Positions 34,740-42,922 of a stretch of DNA of 64,000 nucleotides are shown piece by piece. Below the pieces are notes generated by a model, which made no database searches, was not told the origin of the DNA, and saw only the letters and a list, made by a program, of their open reading frames with translations. The position numbers and the translations under genes were made by a program. This DNA is from Paludibacteraceae bacterium. GTDB lineage: Bacteria > Bacteroidota > Bacteroidia > Bacteroidales > Paludibacteraceae. The stretch spans positions 25,251 through 89,250 of the forward strand of contig JAFUEI010000051.1 in assembly GCA_017464025.1 (NCBI GenBank), read 5' to 3'. Positions within the stretch are counted from its first letter, which is position 1. The number at the start of each line of letters is the position of its first letter.

Positions 34740-35678
34740 TTATTTGCCAAAGTAGAAAGCTACGTAGAGGTTGGCACCGAGGTTGTTGGTGTTGAAGTCG
34801 AAGCCGCTGTTGGTAACGGGCGAGTCCGGATCGGTGACTATCTCATACTGCTTGGTCTGGATGTTCCAGCCCTCGTAGGTGCTGACCATGTTGGGCGTCC
34901 ACTCGTAGTCGAGACGGACGTTGACATTGGCACCGAGAGCAATCTTGGGAGCCACGAACCACTCCACACCTACCGTGCCGTAGATACCAACCATGTGGGT
35001 ACCCTTGTTGGCATAGGTGGAAAGGGTACGGCCATTGGGGATGTCGGGACGTCTAGGAACGGGACCCACAGCAGGAATAGCCACAGCGGCATCACCGGTT
35101 ACGGTCGGGTTCTGGTTGGCCTCCGTAATCTTATTGCCATAGGAGTAGGTGTCGCGGTCGATGAACTGGTTGCCATACATGAGACCGCCACCGAAGACGC
35201 CCTGTACGGAGCGTTTGCCGACACGGTACTCAACGCCTGCCGATACGGTCATGGCGAGCTGGACATTCTTGCGCATATCCACCACCTGATCGTTACTAAG
35301 GGGATCGAGATACTTGGCCTCGTCATCATCAACATAGTCGCGGTAGGTGCGGTTGTTGAAGTTCAGACCCACGTTGGCACGGATGCCGAGGTTGTCGGTC
35401 ACCATATAGGAGCCCATGATGGAGGCGAGGTTGTTCCAGAGGCCTTCACCGTGGATATCGGGGCTGGCGAGCGTATTGGCCACACCGGCGGTGCCGTTGA
35501 AGGCGTTACCGATGAAACGGGTAAAGGGGTCGAGGGCGATGCCGAAGGAGAAGTCGCCTTCAGCAGGCAGCCAGGAGGTATAATCCTTGTTGGCGCGCTG
35601 CTCGGGAGTCTCCTTCTCGCCTGCGAACATCGGCATAGCCAATGCTGCAACGAGCATGATACTTACTATCTTTTTCAT
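34740..35678 (-). CDS. Outer-membrane beta-barrel protein
   Basis: This 312-residue protein has the signal peptide MKKIVSIMLVAALAMPMFA. The mature part alternates hydrophobic strands, such as GDFSFGIALDPFTRFIGN, NLGIRANVGLNFNNRTYRD, VQLAMTVSAGVEYRVGKR, MVGIYGTVGVEWFVAPKIALGA and the C-terminal NNLGANLYVAFYFGK ending with an aromatic strand. This is the pattern of a small outer-membrane barrel of 8-10 strands. No substrate can be inferred. It follows a lipoprotein gene by 61 bases and is probably its operon partner. Confidence 0.8.
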   Translation of the reverse strand: MKKIVSIMLVAALAMPMFAGEKETPEQRANKDYTSWLPAEGDFSFGIALDPFTRFIGNAFNGTAGVANTLASPDIHGEGLWNNLASIMGSYMVTDNLGIRANVGLNFNNRTYRDYVDDDEAKYLDPLSNDQVVDMRKNVQLAMTVSAGVEYRVGKRSVQGVFGGGLMYGNQFIDRDTYSYGNKITEANQNPTVTGDAAVAIPAVGPVPRRPDIPNGRTLSTYANKGTHMVGIYGTVGVEWFVAPKIALGANVNVRLDYEWTPNMVSTYEGWNIQTKQYEIVTDPDSPVTNSGFDFNTNNLGANLYVAFYFGK

Positions 35679-35739
35679 AATCTGTTGTCTTTAAAGTTTA
35701 CGAAACAATACGTACTATCAATCCGTTTGGAGCGGAAGA

Positions 35740-36834
35740 TTACCATGCGATACCGCCGGGGATGGTTGCATAGCGCTTATTGCCGTCAATCTCGCCACCG
35801 TCGTTGAGGGGAGCCGTACCGTAAACAGCGCTCTTGTCGTCAGGTGTGAAGTCCAGTTGGCTTTCGCCCATCTTCTTGCCGAGGAGCAGGTCGCCATTGG
35901 TGCAAGGAACGTCCGTCATCTTGCCGCCGTCGTAGTAGCCCTTGAGAGCCTGGGTAGCAGCGCGATACTCGCTGTCGTCCTTATTCCAAGCGAACATGCG
36001 GTGTGTGAAGGCGTTGTCTTTCTCGGGATCCAGCACGAAGGCCTGCGGCTCAACGGTTACCAATACGTCGGTGATTTCCCAAGCATCGTAGTAGTTGACA
36101 TTGATGCTGTAGTTGCCATCGGCGTCGGACTTGGCGGTGTACACCAGTTTGCGGTCGTCGCCGGAGATGCTGGTAGATACCGTCACTTTCAGGTCGCAAG
36201 CAACGCCTACATACTTGAGTTCAAGGCCGGCAATGTTGCTTTGTTTGATTTTGTCGGTACCGGTGAGTTCGTCGTCTTTGTACTTGAGAGCTTCCGTAAC
36301 GCCGGTCACCTTGCCCGAAACGGTGAGTTTCTGGCTCTTGTTGGTGTTCTGGGCATTGCCGGAGATGGCCATCACGACGTACTCTACGTCGAGGTCACCG
36401 GGGAGCAGCGTGGGAACGGGAATGGTAACAGAAGGATAGAACTCGTTGATAGGAGCGTCCTTGGTCTCATAGTAGGGAGCTTCGAAGCCGAGCACTTCGA
36501 TTTGCACATTGCTTACGCCGGTCTGACCGCAGGGGATAACCACCTGATACCAGCCGGGCTGGCCCTCGACAGGAGCAGCGGCAATCTGCTTAACACCGGG
36601 AGCACCTGCGCTGTACTCGTTGTAATCAACGAGAGCGTTGACGGTAGCGTCGGCCTTGACAACCTGGTCGTTGACGACGACGCCATTCTCGACGCGTTCG
36701 CCCATGTCATAGGTAACGTACACTTTTACGGTAGCCGAAGTTTTGATTTCCTCAAAGTTCAGCTCGGTCGGCTGGTTGTTGCAGCCTGCAAGGGCCAGAG
36801 CGGCCATTGCTACAAAAAACAATTTCTTTTTCAT
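35740..36834 (-). CDS. Lipoprotein of unknown function paired with the barrel protein
   Basis: This 364-residue lipoprotein has the signal MKKKLFFVAMAALALAGC (Cys18). The mature part is rich in Val/Thr/Asp, suggesting beta-sandwich domains, for example TSATVKVYVTYDMGERVENG near the start and DLKVTVSTSISGDDRKLVYT with DADGNYSINVNYYDAWEITD later, a stretch like surface carboxypeptidase-regulatory or Ig-like folds. I do not recognise a named family. A candidate promoter is at 36991-37021, leaving a leader of about 150 bases with a GGAGGC/GCCTCC hairpin. It probably works with the following outer-membrane barrel. Confidence 0.72.
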   Translation of the reverse strand: MKKKLFFVAMAALALAGCNNQPTELNFEEIKTSATVKVYVTYDMGERVENGVVVNDQVVKADATVNALVDYNEYSAGAPGVKQIAAAPVEGQPGWYQVVIPCGQTGVSNVQIEVLGFEAPYYETKDAPINEFYPSVTIPVPTLLPGDLDVEYVVMAISGNAQNTNKSQKLTVSGKVTGVTEALKYKDDELTGTDKIKQSNIAGLELKYVGVACDLKVTVSTSISGDDRKLVYTAKSDADGNYSINVNYYDAWEITDVLVTVEPQAFVLDPEKDNAFTHRMFAWNKDDSEYRAATQALKGYYDGGKMTDVPCTNGDLLLGKKMGESQLDFTPDDKSAVYGTAPLNDGGEIDGNKRYATIPGGIAW

Positions 36835-36990
36835 AAAAGAAAACATTTAAGTTAATAAATTGGGTTGATTGTTTGGGGTTGATTAGAATCTTTGTTTCTT
36901 TCGCGGGACATGCACTCTGAGAGCGCTTCTACAGTTCCGCTGTCATATTATTTAAGCGGAGGCGCGGAAGCCTCCCTACTGAAAACGCTG

Positions 36991-37021
36991 CAAAGGTACG
37001 TATTATTTCCCGTATGTGCAA
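36991..37021 (-). promoter_or_regulatory. Promoter of the lipoprotein/barrel operon
   Basis: On the minus strand TTGC (37018-37021), a 19-base spacer and TACCTTTG (36991-36998). The leader before the ATG is unusually long at about 150 bases. Confidence 0.68.
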
Positions 37022-37068
37022 GTTATAGTAACATTTTGACCGATTAAATCATAAAAAGAATGATAATG

Positions 37069-37100
37069 TTTGTTTATATCGGAGTTTTTGAGTACCTTTG
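37069..37100 (+). promoter_or_regulatory. Promoter of the POT transporter gene
   Basis: TTTG (37069-37072), a 20-base spacer and TACCTTTG (37093-37100). The ATG at 37187 is about 80 bases downstream. Confidence 0.8.
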
Positions 37101-37186
37101 CACGGATAATCGGCCGGTGGAGCGATGCTTCGTTTTCCGGCGGGAGGAACCGTCAATCGGACAACACTAACAATCTATATATACGT

Positions 37187-38719
37187 ATGTTTGAAAACCA
37201 ACCCAAAGGTCTGTTTGCATTGGCCCTTGCCAACACAGGCGAACGATTCGGCTACTACACGATGTTAGCCGTGTTTGCGCTCTTCCTGCGCGCCAATTTC
37301 GGATTAGAGCCCGGTGCGGCCGGTGCTATCTACTCCTCGTTTTTAGCCCTTGTGTATTTTCTGCCGTTGGTAGGCGGTATTCTGGCCGACAAGATAGGTT
37401 ACGGCCGTTGCGTGACAATCGGCATCATCATCATGTTTCTGGGCTACGTGCTGCTTGCCGTTCCCCTCGGCGGCGTTGACAACGGCAGCATCGCCCTGCC
37501 GATGACGGCCATGATTCTGGCCCTTGTACTGATATCGTTCGGCACAGGACTTTTCAAAGGCAACCTGCAAGTGATGGTGGGGAACCAGTATGACGACCCG
37601 AAGTACGCCGACCGTCGCGACTCGGCCTTCAGCATCTTCTATATGGCCATCAACATCGGCGCGATGTTTGCTCCGACGGCCGCCGTGAAGATTATGGAAT
37701 GGGCCCAGACCTCGCTCGGCATCTCCGTGAACGACTCGTATCATTTCGCATTCATGGTGGCTTGCGCCTCGCTGATTCTCTCCATCGTGATATACTATGC
37801 CTGCCGGCCCTGGTTCAAGCACGTGGAGAACACGGCCAAGCAGCAGGCAGCCGCCGGTCAGGCTGTGGAGGAACTGACGGCGGAGCAGACCAAGAAGCGC
37901 ATCATTGCCTTGTGCCTTGTGTTTGCTGTGGTTATCTTCTTCTGGATGGCCTTCCACCAGAACGGCCTCACACTCACCTATTTCGCCAACGAGTTTGTGA
38001 ACCCCGTGAGCACCGGCATCCAATCGATGGCCTTCGACATCGTGAATCTGGTGATGATTGTCTTCATCGTGTATGGTTTGTTCTCGCTCTTCCAGTCGAA
38101 GACGGCGAAGGGCAAGGTGATTGCCGGCGCAGTAATAGCCGCCGCCTGCGGTGTGTTAGCATGGAAATACACCACCATCTCGCCGGAAGGCATCCGCTTG
38201 TCAGCGCCTATCTTCCAGCAGTTCAACCCCTTCTATGTGGTAGCCCTGACCCCCGTGTCGATGGCTATCTTCGGAGCCCTTGCCCGGAAAGGCAAGGAGC
38301 CCAGTGCGCCACGCAAAATTGCCTACGGCATGCTTGTGGCGGCATTAGCCTACGTCGTGATGGCAGTAGGCTGCATCGGTCTGAACTCGCCTGATGCGCA
38401 AGCCGCCGCTGCCGACCCCACCTATGCCAGCGCCAACCTGCTGATAGGCACCTATCTGATTCTGACCTTCGGCGAGTTGCTGCTCAGCCCGATGGGCATC
38501 TCGTTCGTCAGCAAAGTGGCTCCTCCGAAGTACAAGGGCATGATGATGGGCGGCTGGTTTGTAGCGACCGCGGTGGGCAACTTCCTTGTGTCGGTAGGCG
38601 GATTCCTCTGGGGCAGCCTGCCGCTGTGGGTGGTATGGTCGGTATTCGTAGGGCTGTGCCTTATCTCGGCCGTATTCATGTTCGCGATGATGAACAAACT
38701 GGAAGACGCCACGAAGTAA
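37187..38719 (+). CDS. Proton-dependent oligopeptide (POT) family transporter
   Basis: This 510-residue major-facilitator protein imports di- and tripeptides with protons across the inner membrane. The POT signature NTGERFGYYTMLAVFALFL is on the first helix (the E-R-F-Y pattern of the ExxERFxYY motif), and GGILADKIGYGR is the MFS loop 2-3 motif. Roughly 14 hydrophobic helices are visible, with FFWMAFHQNGLTLTYFAN and GELLLSPMGISFVSKVAPPK typical of the peptide-binding half. The ATG at 37187 was chosen because it lies downstream of a clear promoter and directly before the conserved motif. Confidence 0.92.
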   Translation: MFENQPKGLFALALANTGERFGYYTMLAVFALFLRANFGLEPGAAGAIYSSFLALVYFLPLVGGILADKIGYGRCVTIGIIIMFLGYVLLAVPLGGVDNGSIALPMTAMILALVLISFGTGLFKGNLQVMVGNQYDDPKYADRRDSAFSIFYMAINIGAMFAPTAAVKIMEWAQTSLGISVNDSYHFAFMVACASLILSIVIYYACRPWFKHVENTAKQQAAAGQAVEELTAEQTKKRIIALCLVFAVVIFFWMAFHQNGLTLTYFANEFVNPVSTGIQSMAFDIVNLVMIVFIVYGLFSLFQSKTAKGKVIAGAVIAAACGVLAWKYTTISPEGIRLSAPIFQQFNPFYVVALTPVSMAIFGALARKGKEPSAPRKIAYGMLVAALAYVVMAVGCIGLNSPDAQAAAADPTYASANLLIGTYLILTFGELLLSPMGISFVSKVAPPKYKGMMMGGWFVATAVGNFLVSVGGFLWGSLPLWVVWSVFVGLCLISAVFMFAMMNKLEDATK

Positions 38720-38773
38720 CCGGACGGCTGACCCTCTTTCATCGGACCTTTACCCATCTATTGTTTTGAACGT

Positions 38774-39448
38774 ATGGAAACACTCCTTATAGAAACGCTC
38801 ACGCAGGAGACCGCAAGCCTGCGTGAGCAACTCTCACTTCTTGAGAGCCGCGCCGCCGCCATCCGGCAGACGCTTGACAGTATGGAACAACGCCTGAGCG
38901 ACCTGCAGGCGGCCCAACAGGCCTGCACCGCCCCTTCCGCACAGGAGGACGAGCTGCCGGAAATAGAGGTGGAGCTCATCGTGAATGAGGACGACGAGGA
39001 CGAGCCTGCCGCACAGGAGCCCCTGCCCGACGCCGCCCCCGACGACCTGCTCACCGCCGAAGAACAGCAGGTGGAAGAGAGCGTGGAAGACGTTTTAGTA
39101 AGCGAGATAGAGAAAGAGCCTGCCGCAGCAAGCACCCCCGAAGCCGAAACTGAAGCCCCCGAAGTCGAAGCTCCGGCCAAAGAGGCTGCCGCCAAGGCAG
39201 AGCCCCATACCGGCGTCACCCTGCCCCACGTGGACGACATCCGACGCGCCATCTCGCTTGGCGACCGATTCCTCTTCCAACGCGAACTGTTCAAAGGCGA
39301 CGGCGAGAAGATGAACAAGACCATTGACCAGCTGAACCGCCTCGGTTCGCTTGACGAAGCGATGCAGTATATCAAGAAGAAGTTCAACTGGGACGAGGAG
39401 AGCCAGGCCTACGAACTCTTCACGAACATCTTGCGCCGCCGCTACTGA
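38774..39448 (+). CDS. Conserved Bacteroidales protein with coiled coil, acidic linker and C-terminal domain
   Basis: This 224-residue cytoplasmic protein (no signal peptide) has three parts: a heptad-patterned N-terminal coiled coil (LREQLSLLESRAAAIRQTLD, residues about 15-50), a highly acidic Pro/Glu/Ala linker (about 55-145), and a compact C-terminal domain (DIRRAISLGDRFLFQRELFK to the end). The C-terminal domain occurs widely in Bacteroidales proteins of unknown function. It lies between the peptide transporter and rsmI on the same strand. The architecture suggests an oligomeric scaffold or tether; this is inference. Confidence 0.75.
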   Translation: METLLIETLTQETASLREQLSLLESRAAAIRQTLDSMEQRLSDLQAAQQACTAPSAQEDELPEIEVELIVNEDDEDEPAAQEPLPDAAPDDLLTAEEQQVEESVEDVLVSEIEKEPAAASTPEAETEAPEVEAPAKEAAAKAEPHTGVTLPHVDDIRRAISLGDRFLFQRELFKGDGEKMNKTIDQLNRLGSLDEAMQYIKKKFNWDEESQAYELFTNILRRRY

Positions 39449-39479
39449 CAACCCATCAACCAATACCCCTACAGTCAGG

Positions 39480-40148
39480 ATGCTGTATATCGTTCCCACC
39501 CCCGTCGGCAATATGGAAGACATCACGCTGCGCGCCATCCGCATCCTGCGGGAGGCGGACCTGATATTGGCGGAAGACACGCGCACCAGCAGCGTGCTCC
39601 TGAAGCACTACGACATCCATACGCCCCTGCGCTCACACCACAAGTTCAACGAGCACGGCACATCGGCCGGCATAGTGAAGGAACTATTGGCAGGCAAGCA
39701 GATAGCCCTCATCAGCGATGCCGGCACCCCCGGCATCAGCGACCCCGGCTTCTATCTTGTGCGCGAGGCCGTAGCCGCCGGCGTGGAGGTGCAGTGTCTG
39801 CCCGGAGCGACCGCTTTCGTGCCGGCCTTGGTGGACTCCGCCCTGCCGGACGACCGCTTCTTCTTCGAAGGCTTCCTGCCCCAAAAGAAAGGCCGGCAGA
39901 CCCGCCTCATGCAATTAGCACAGTCAGAGCACACCTTTATTATATATGAGTCGCCCTTCCGCCTCCAGAAGACTTTAGAGCAACTGGCCGAACATCTGGG
40001 TGCAGGCAGACCCGCCTCGGTGAGCCGCGAGATAAGCAAGCTGCACGAAGACACCCGCCGCGGCACGTTGGCCGAATTAGCGGAACACTTCAAGGCCAAT
40101 CCGCCCAAGGGAGAGATTGTGATTTGCGTGGCGGGACGGCCGTCATAA
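39480..40148 (+). CDS. rsmI: 16S rRNA C1402 2'-O-methyltransferase RsmI
   Basis: This 222-residue SAM-dependent methyltransferase methylates the 2'-O of C1402 in the 30S decoding centre. The tetrapyrrole-methylase fold motifs are visible: LYIVPTPVGNMEDITLRAIR at the start, AEDTRTSSVLLKHY, ALISDAGTPGISDPGFYLV and ESPFRLQKTLEQL. The ATG at 39480 opens with the family's typical MLYIVPTPVGN. It is slightly shorter than E. coli RsmI (286), lacking the extra C-terminal helices, which is common in Bacteroidales. Confidence 0.95.
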   Translation: MLYIVPTPVGNMEDITLRAIRILREADLILAEDTRTSSVLLKHYDIHTPLRSHHKFNEHGTSAGIVKELLAGKQIALISDAGTPGISDPGFYLVREAVAAGVEVQCLPGATAFVPALVDSALPDDRFFFEGFLPQKKGRQTRLMQLAQSEHTFIIYESPFRLQKTLEQLAEHLGAGRPASVSREISKLHEDTRRGTLAELAEHFKANPPKGEIVICVAGRPS

Positions 40149-40166
40149 CCTCTACGTGCACACACC

Positions 40167-40886
40167 ATGAGACCCTACAAGGCCGTCTTCTTAGACTGGG
40201 ACGACACCATCGGCGACTTTCGCCATGCCGAGTTGCTGGCACTGCGCGACATCTACGCCGCCCACGGACTGGAACGCCTCTACCCCACCTTCGAAGACTA
40301 CTACAACACCTATCATCCTCACAACCTGATGTTGTGGGACCGCTACGGCCGCAGCGAGACAAGCAAGCAGGAACTCCAGCTTGACCGGTTCCTGTATCCG
40401 TTGTTGCATGCCAGCCTCCGGAGAGAAGAACCTTCCGGAACAGCCGCAGACGCCGAGACCGAAGCCCGCACCATGGGAGACGAGTTTCTGCAACTAACCA
40501 ACCGCTATTTCCGGCTGCTCCCCGGCGCAGAAGAGACGGTGCGCCACCTGGCCGCCCGCTATCCGCTGACCATCGTGAGCAACGGCTTCACCGAAGTGCA
40601 GTACACCAAGATCCGCCTCTCCGGCCTACAGGACTGCTTCCGTCACGTTGTCCTCTCCGAGGAGACCGGTTGGCAAAAGCCCAATCCGCTCATCTTCAGC
40701 AGGGCTCTGGACCTGAACGGCCTGCAAGCGGAGGATGTGCTGATGGTGGGCGACAGCTGGAACAGCGACATACAGGGTGCCCGCAACGCAGGCATCGACC
40801 AGCTGTGGATCACCACCGACCTGCAGGACCCGCGGCCGTCAACCTACCGGACAACGGACATCCGCGACCTCAAAGACCTGCTCTGA
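40167..40886 (+). CDS. yjjG: YjjG-type HAD pyrimidine nucleotide phosphatase
   Basis: This 239-residue HAD-superfamily phosphatase of the YjjG/YfnB type dephosphorylates non-canonical pyrimidine nucleotides. Motif I: FLDWDDTIGDF (nucleophile Asp10-type DxD, here DWDDT). Motif II: IVSNGFTEVQ. Motif III Lys in GWQKPNP. Motif IV: VLMVGDSWNSDIQGARNAG. A helical cap lies between I and II. It follows rsmI by 18 bases. Assignment to YjjG rests on overall length and motif spelling; substrate is not proven. Confidence 0.85.
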   Translation: MRPYKAVFLDWDDTIGDFRHAELLALRDIYAAHGLERLYPTFEDYYNTYHPHNLMLWDRYGRSETSKQELQLDRFLYPLLHASLRREEPSGTAADAETEARTMGDEFLQLTNRYFRLLPGAEETVRHLAARYPLTIVSNGFTEVQYTKIRLSGLQDCFRHVVLSEETGWQKPNPLIFSRALDLNGLQAEDVLMVGDSWNSDIQGARNAGIDQLWITTDLQDPRPSTYRTTDIRDLKDLL

Positions 40887-40949
40887 AGCCGCGGATGCCA
40901 TTGGTCGGGAGACCGAAGTTCCGGCAACCCGCTATTCCCGTTTTGCTCT

Positions 40950-41885
40950 CTACAACTCCGGCACCACCATCTGCAGGGCGGCCGGCAGCACTTCTATGCG
41001 GTAGGGACCGCAGGCATCGACCAGAATGCCGTCTTTCTCAATCATGATATGCCGCCGCGTGTTGAGCGTCACCTCGCGGGCCGTGAAGTTGTTGATGAAC
41101 GAAATCTCCGTCAGCCGTCCGTTGAAGAGTTTGGGCAGGGCCGAGAGAATAAGCCGGAAGGTAGGCCGCGAGACAAACATGCCGTGGAAGATGCCGTCGC
41201 GCGGGTCGGCATCGGGATTCTGGCGGATGCCGCCCCCCGAGAAGGGGCCGTTGCCGATGTTCATCGTGAACATCGGTTGCTGCAGACAGAGTCCGCCGTC
41301 GGTACGCAGTTCCACCGGCACCGACTTGTGGGTGAACACAGCCGACAGCAAGCCGAAGAAATAGTTGAGCCCGTGGCTGCCTACATAATATTTCAGCACC
41401 TGCGCGCGCTGGCACGTACGCGCATCGATACCGAAGCCTACAGAGTTGATGAAATAGTGCTTCTCCTGCTCGCCGTTGCGCAGCAGCGTGAGGCAGCCAA
41501 CGTCCACCGTCTGCCGTTTGCCGCTGCTGAAGAAGATGTCGAGCGAGCGGCGGTAGTCTCGCGTCAGGCCCCAGAAGCGCCCCCAGTCGTTGCCGGTGCC
41601 TCGCGGCATAAGTCCGAAGGCCACGTTGCGGCGCACCTCATCGGGCACGCGGGCGTGCATGATGCCGTCTATCGTCTCGGAGAGCGTGCCGTCGCCCCCC
41701 AGCACAAGGATGCGGTCGTAGCCGCGTTCCACCAGTTCGCGTGCCAGCTCTGTGGCATGACCGGCATATTTCGTTACCTTATAGGTGAAGCTTTCGCGGC
41801 GCTGCTTGAGCAGGCGGAACAGATAGAGCCGCTGCTTGCGATAGGCCGCTTTGCCCGATTTGGGATTGATGATGATGCCAAGCAT
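40950..41885 (-). CDS. Diacylglycerol kinase-family lipid kinase
   Basis: This 311-residue DAGK-catalytic-domain protein (YegS/DgkB type) phosphorylates a lipid such as diacylglycerol at the inner membrane. Signatures: IIINPKSGKAAYRKQ near the N-terminus, the nucleotide loop VLGGDGTLSETIDGI, GLMPRGTGNDWGRFWG, and NIGNGPFSGGGIRQNPDADP, which lies around the conserved acidic residues. The ATG at 41885 is preceded by a consensus promoter. It is convergent with the yjjG-type gene and ends in TAG. Confidence 0.9.
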   Translation of the reverse strand: MLGIIINPKSGKAAYRKQRLYLFRLLKQRRESFTYKVTKYAGHATELARELVERGYDRILVLGGDGTLSETIDGIMHARVPDEVRRNVAFGLMPRGTGNDWGRFWGLTRDYRRSLDIFFSSGKRQTVDVGCLTLLRNGEQEKHYFINSVGFGIDARTCQRAQVLKYYVGSHGLNYFFGLLSAVFTHKSVPVELRTDGGLCLQQPMFTMNIGNGPFSGGGIRQNPDADPRDGIFHGMFVSRPTFRLILSALPKLFNGRLTEISFINNFTAREVTLNTRRHIMIEKDGILVDACGPYRIEVLPAALQMVVPEL

Positions 41886-41906
41886 GAGCAATAGGATATG
41901 ACGCTG

Positions 41907-41938
41907 CAAAGGTAGTCATTTTTGCCCATTCCACCAAA
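41907..41938 (-). promoter_or_regulatory. Promoter of the lipid kinase gene
   Basis: On the minus strand TTTG (41935-41938), a 20-base spacer and TACCTTTG (41907-41914), about 20 bases before the ATG. Confidence 0.8.
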
Positions 41939-41975
41939 CCGCACCGGCAGGGCATGCAGAGAGAAATCGTCCCCC

Positions 41976-42017
41976 CAAAAAAAGAACAGAGCCTCCCGAA
42001 TGACAGGAAGGCTCTGT
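41976..42017 (-). terminator. Terminator after rpmB-rpmG-DUF4295
   Basis: ACAGAGCC (41986-41993) and GGCTCTGT (42010-42017) form an 8-bp stem. On the minus strand the stem is followed by TCTTTTTTT. Confidence 0.85.
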
Positions 42018-42054
42018 GGACCGGAAGACCCGTTGCGAGTCTTATGAATCGCTC

Positions 42055-42207
42055 TTATGCGAAGAATTCTTTCACGTTGTCGTTGAGGACGATTTCCTCC
42101 TGGAAGATGTAGGCACCCGTCTTTGGGCTCTTTACCATCTTGATACATTTGGAGTGCGCACGACCGGCGTTACCGGTTTGAAGAGTGGCGACCGCTTTTT
42201 TTGCCAT
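42055..42207 (-). CDS. DUF4295-family small ribosome-associated protein
   Basis: This 50-residue basic protein (MAKKAVATLQTGNAGRAHSK at its start, then KMVKSPKTGAYIFQEEIVLN) is the DUF4295 protein encoded beside rpmG in Bacteroidota. It is widely regarded as a phylum-specific ribosomal component; that is family knowledge, not visible from sequence. It starts 21 bases after the rpmG stop and ends the three-gene operon before a terminator. Confidence 0.93.
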   Translation of the reverse strand: MAKKAVATLQTGNAGRAHSKCIKMVKSPKTGAYIFQEEIVLNDNVKEFFA

Positions 42208-42228
42208 AGTAAGTTTCCTTTCTTAAAA

Positions 42229-42417
42229 TTACTTGATTTCTTTGTGGATGGTGTAGCGCTTCAGAATGGGGTTGTACTTCTTCAGCTCCAGACGATCCGG
42301 GGTGTTCTTACGGTTTTTGGTCGTGATGTAACGCGACGTACCGGGCATACCGCTGGCCTTGTGTTCGGTGCACTCAAGAATTACTTGTACTCGTGCTTCT
42401 TTTGTTTTCTTTGCCAT
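42229..42417 (-). CDS. rpmG: 50S ribosomal protein bL33
   Basis: This 62-residue ribosomal protein has the bL33 pattern [11 protein letters not shown], then [20 protein letters not shown] and [10 protein letters not shown]. Zinc-ligand cysteines of the C+ form are absent apart from one Cys, so this is the zinc-free type. It lies between rpmB and the DUF4295 gene, the standard order in the phylum. Confidence 0.97.
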   Translation of the reverse strand: MAKKTKEARVQVILECTEHKASGMPGTSRYITTKNRKNTPDRLELKKYNPILKRYTIHKEIK

Positions 42418-42436
42418 TGTGTTGTCCTCCTAAAGT

Positions 42437-42676
42437 TTATTCGTAAAGATACCCTTTCTCGGCAGCCTGCTTCAAAGCAGCATCCAAACCGATTTTGTTA
42501 ATTGTACGCAGACCAGCTGCACTCACGTTCAGACTGATCCAGCAATCCTGTTCTACCCAGTAGAACTTCTTGTGGAAGAGGTTCACGTCAAACGTCCGCT
42601 TGGTGTGACGTTTTGAGTGAGACACATTGCATCCACCCATGGCTTTCTTGCCGGTAATTTGACAAATCTTTGACAT
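42437..42676 (-). CDS. rpmB: 50S ribosomal protein bL28
   Basis: This 79-residue ribosomal protein begins [20 protein letters not shown] and continues [19 protein letters not shown], the bL28 pattern with the usual Bacteroidota length. It is the first gene of the rpmB-rpmG-DUF4295 operon, with a promoter at 42778-42808 and a leader of about 95 bases that could host ribosomal autoregulation. Confidence 0.97.
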   Translation of the reverse strand: MSKICQITGKKAMGGCNVSHSKRHTKRTFDVNLFHKKFYWVEQDCWISLNVSAAGLRTINKIGLDAALKQAAEKGYLYE

Positions 42677-42777
42677 TTTATTATGAATTTAGTTATAAAT
42701 TTCTTACGAATCCGCCCATAAAGTCCACTGTATCAACCCATCGGCCCGAAAGAGCCCACTTCACGCCAAAATGCCTG

Positions 42778-42808
42778 CAAAGGTACAACAAATAATTGGA
42801 ACACGCAA
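42778..42808 (-). promoter_or_regulatory. Promoter of rpmB
   Basis: On the minus strand TTGC (42805-42808), a 19-base spacer and TACCTTTG (42778-42785). Confidence 0.72.
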
Positions 42809-42845
42809 GGGTAAGGCTGAAAATAGTTGTTTTTTTCCGCATAGT

Positions 42846-42877
42846 GTTGTATGTATGACAAAATGTGTTTACCTTTG
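42846..42877 (+). promoter_or_regulatory. Promoter of the GT-C/GT2/GtrA operon
   Basis: GTTG (42846-42849), a 20-base spacer and TACCTTTG (42870-42877). The ATG at 42923 follows within 40 bases. Confidence 0.68.
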
Positions 42878-42922
42878 CGACATAATATCGGCAGGCTCCG
42901 CTACCGGTTAAAACAAGTGACT

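Larger units (their letters stand above)
36835..37186. other. Divergent regulatory interval
   Basis: About 350 bases between the lipoprotein gene and the POT transporter gene. It contains the two divergent promoters (36991-37021 minus, 37069-37100 plus), a long minus-strand leader with a 6-bp hairpin (36960-36977) and about 85 bases of plus-strand leader. I see no further gene. Confidence 0.6.
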
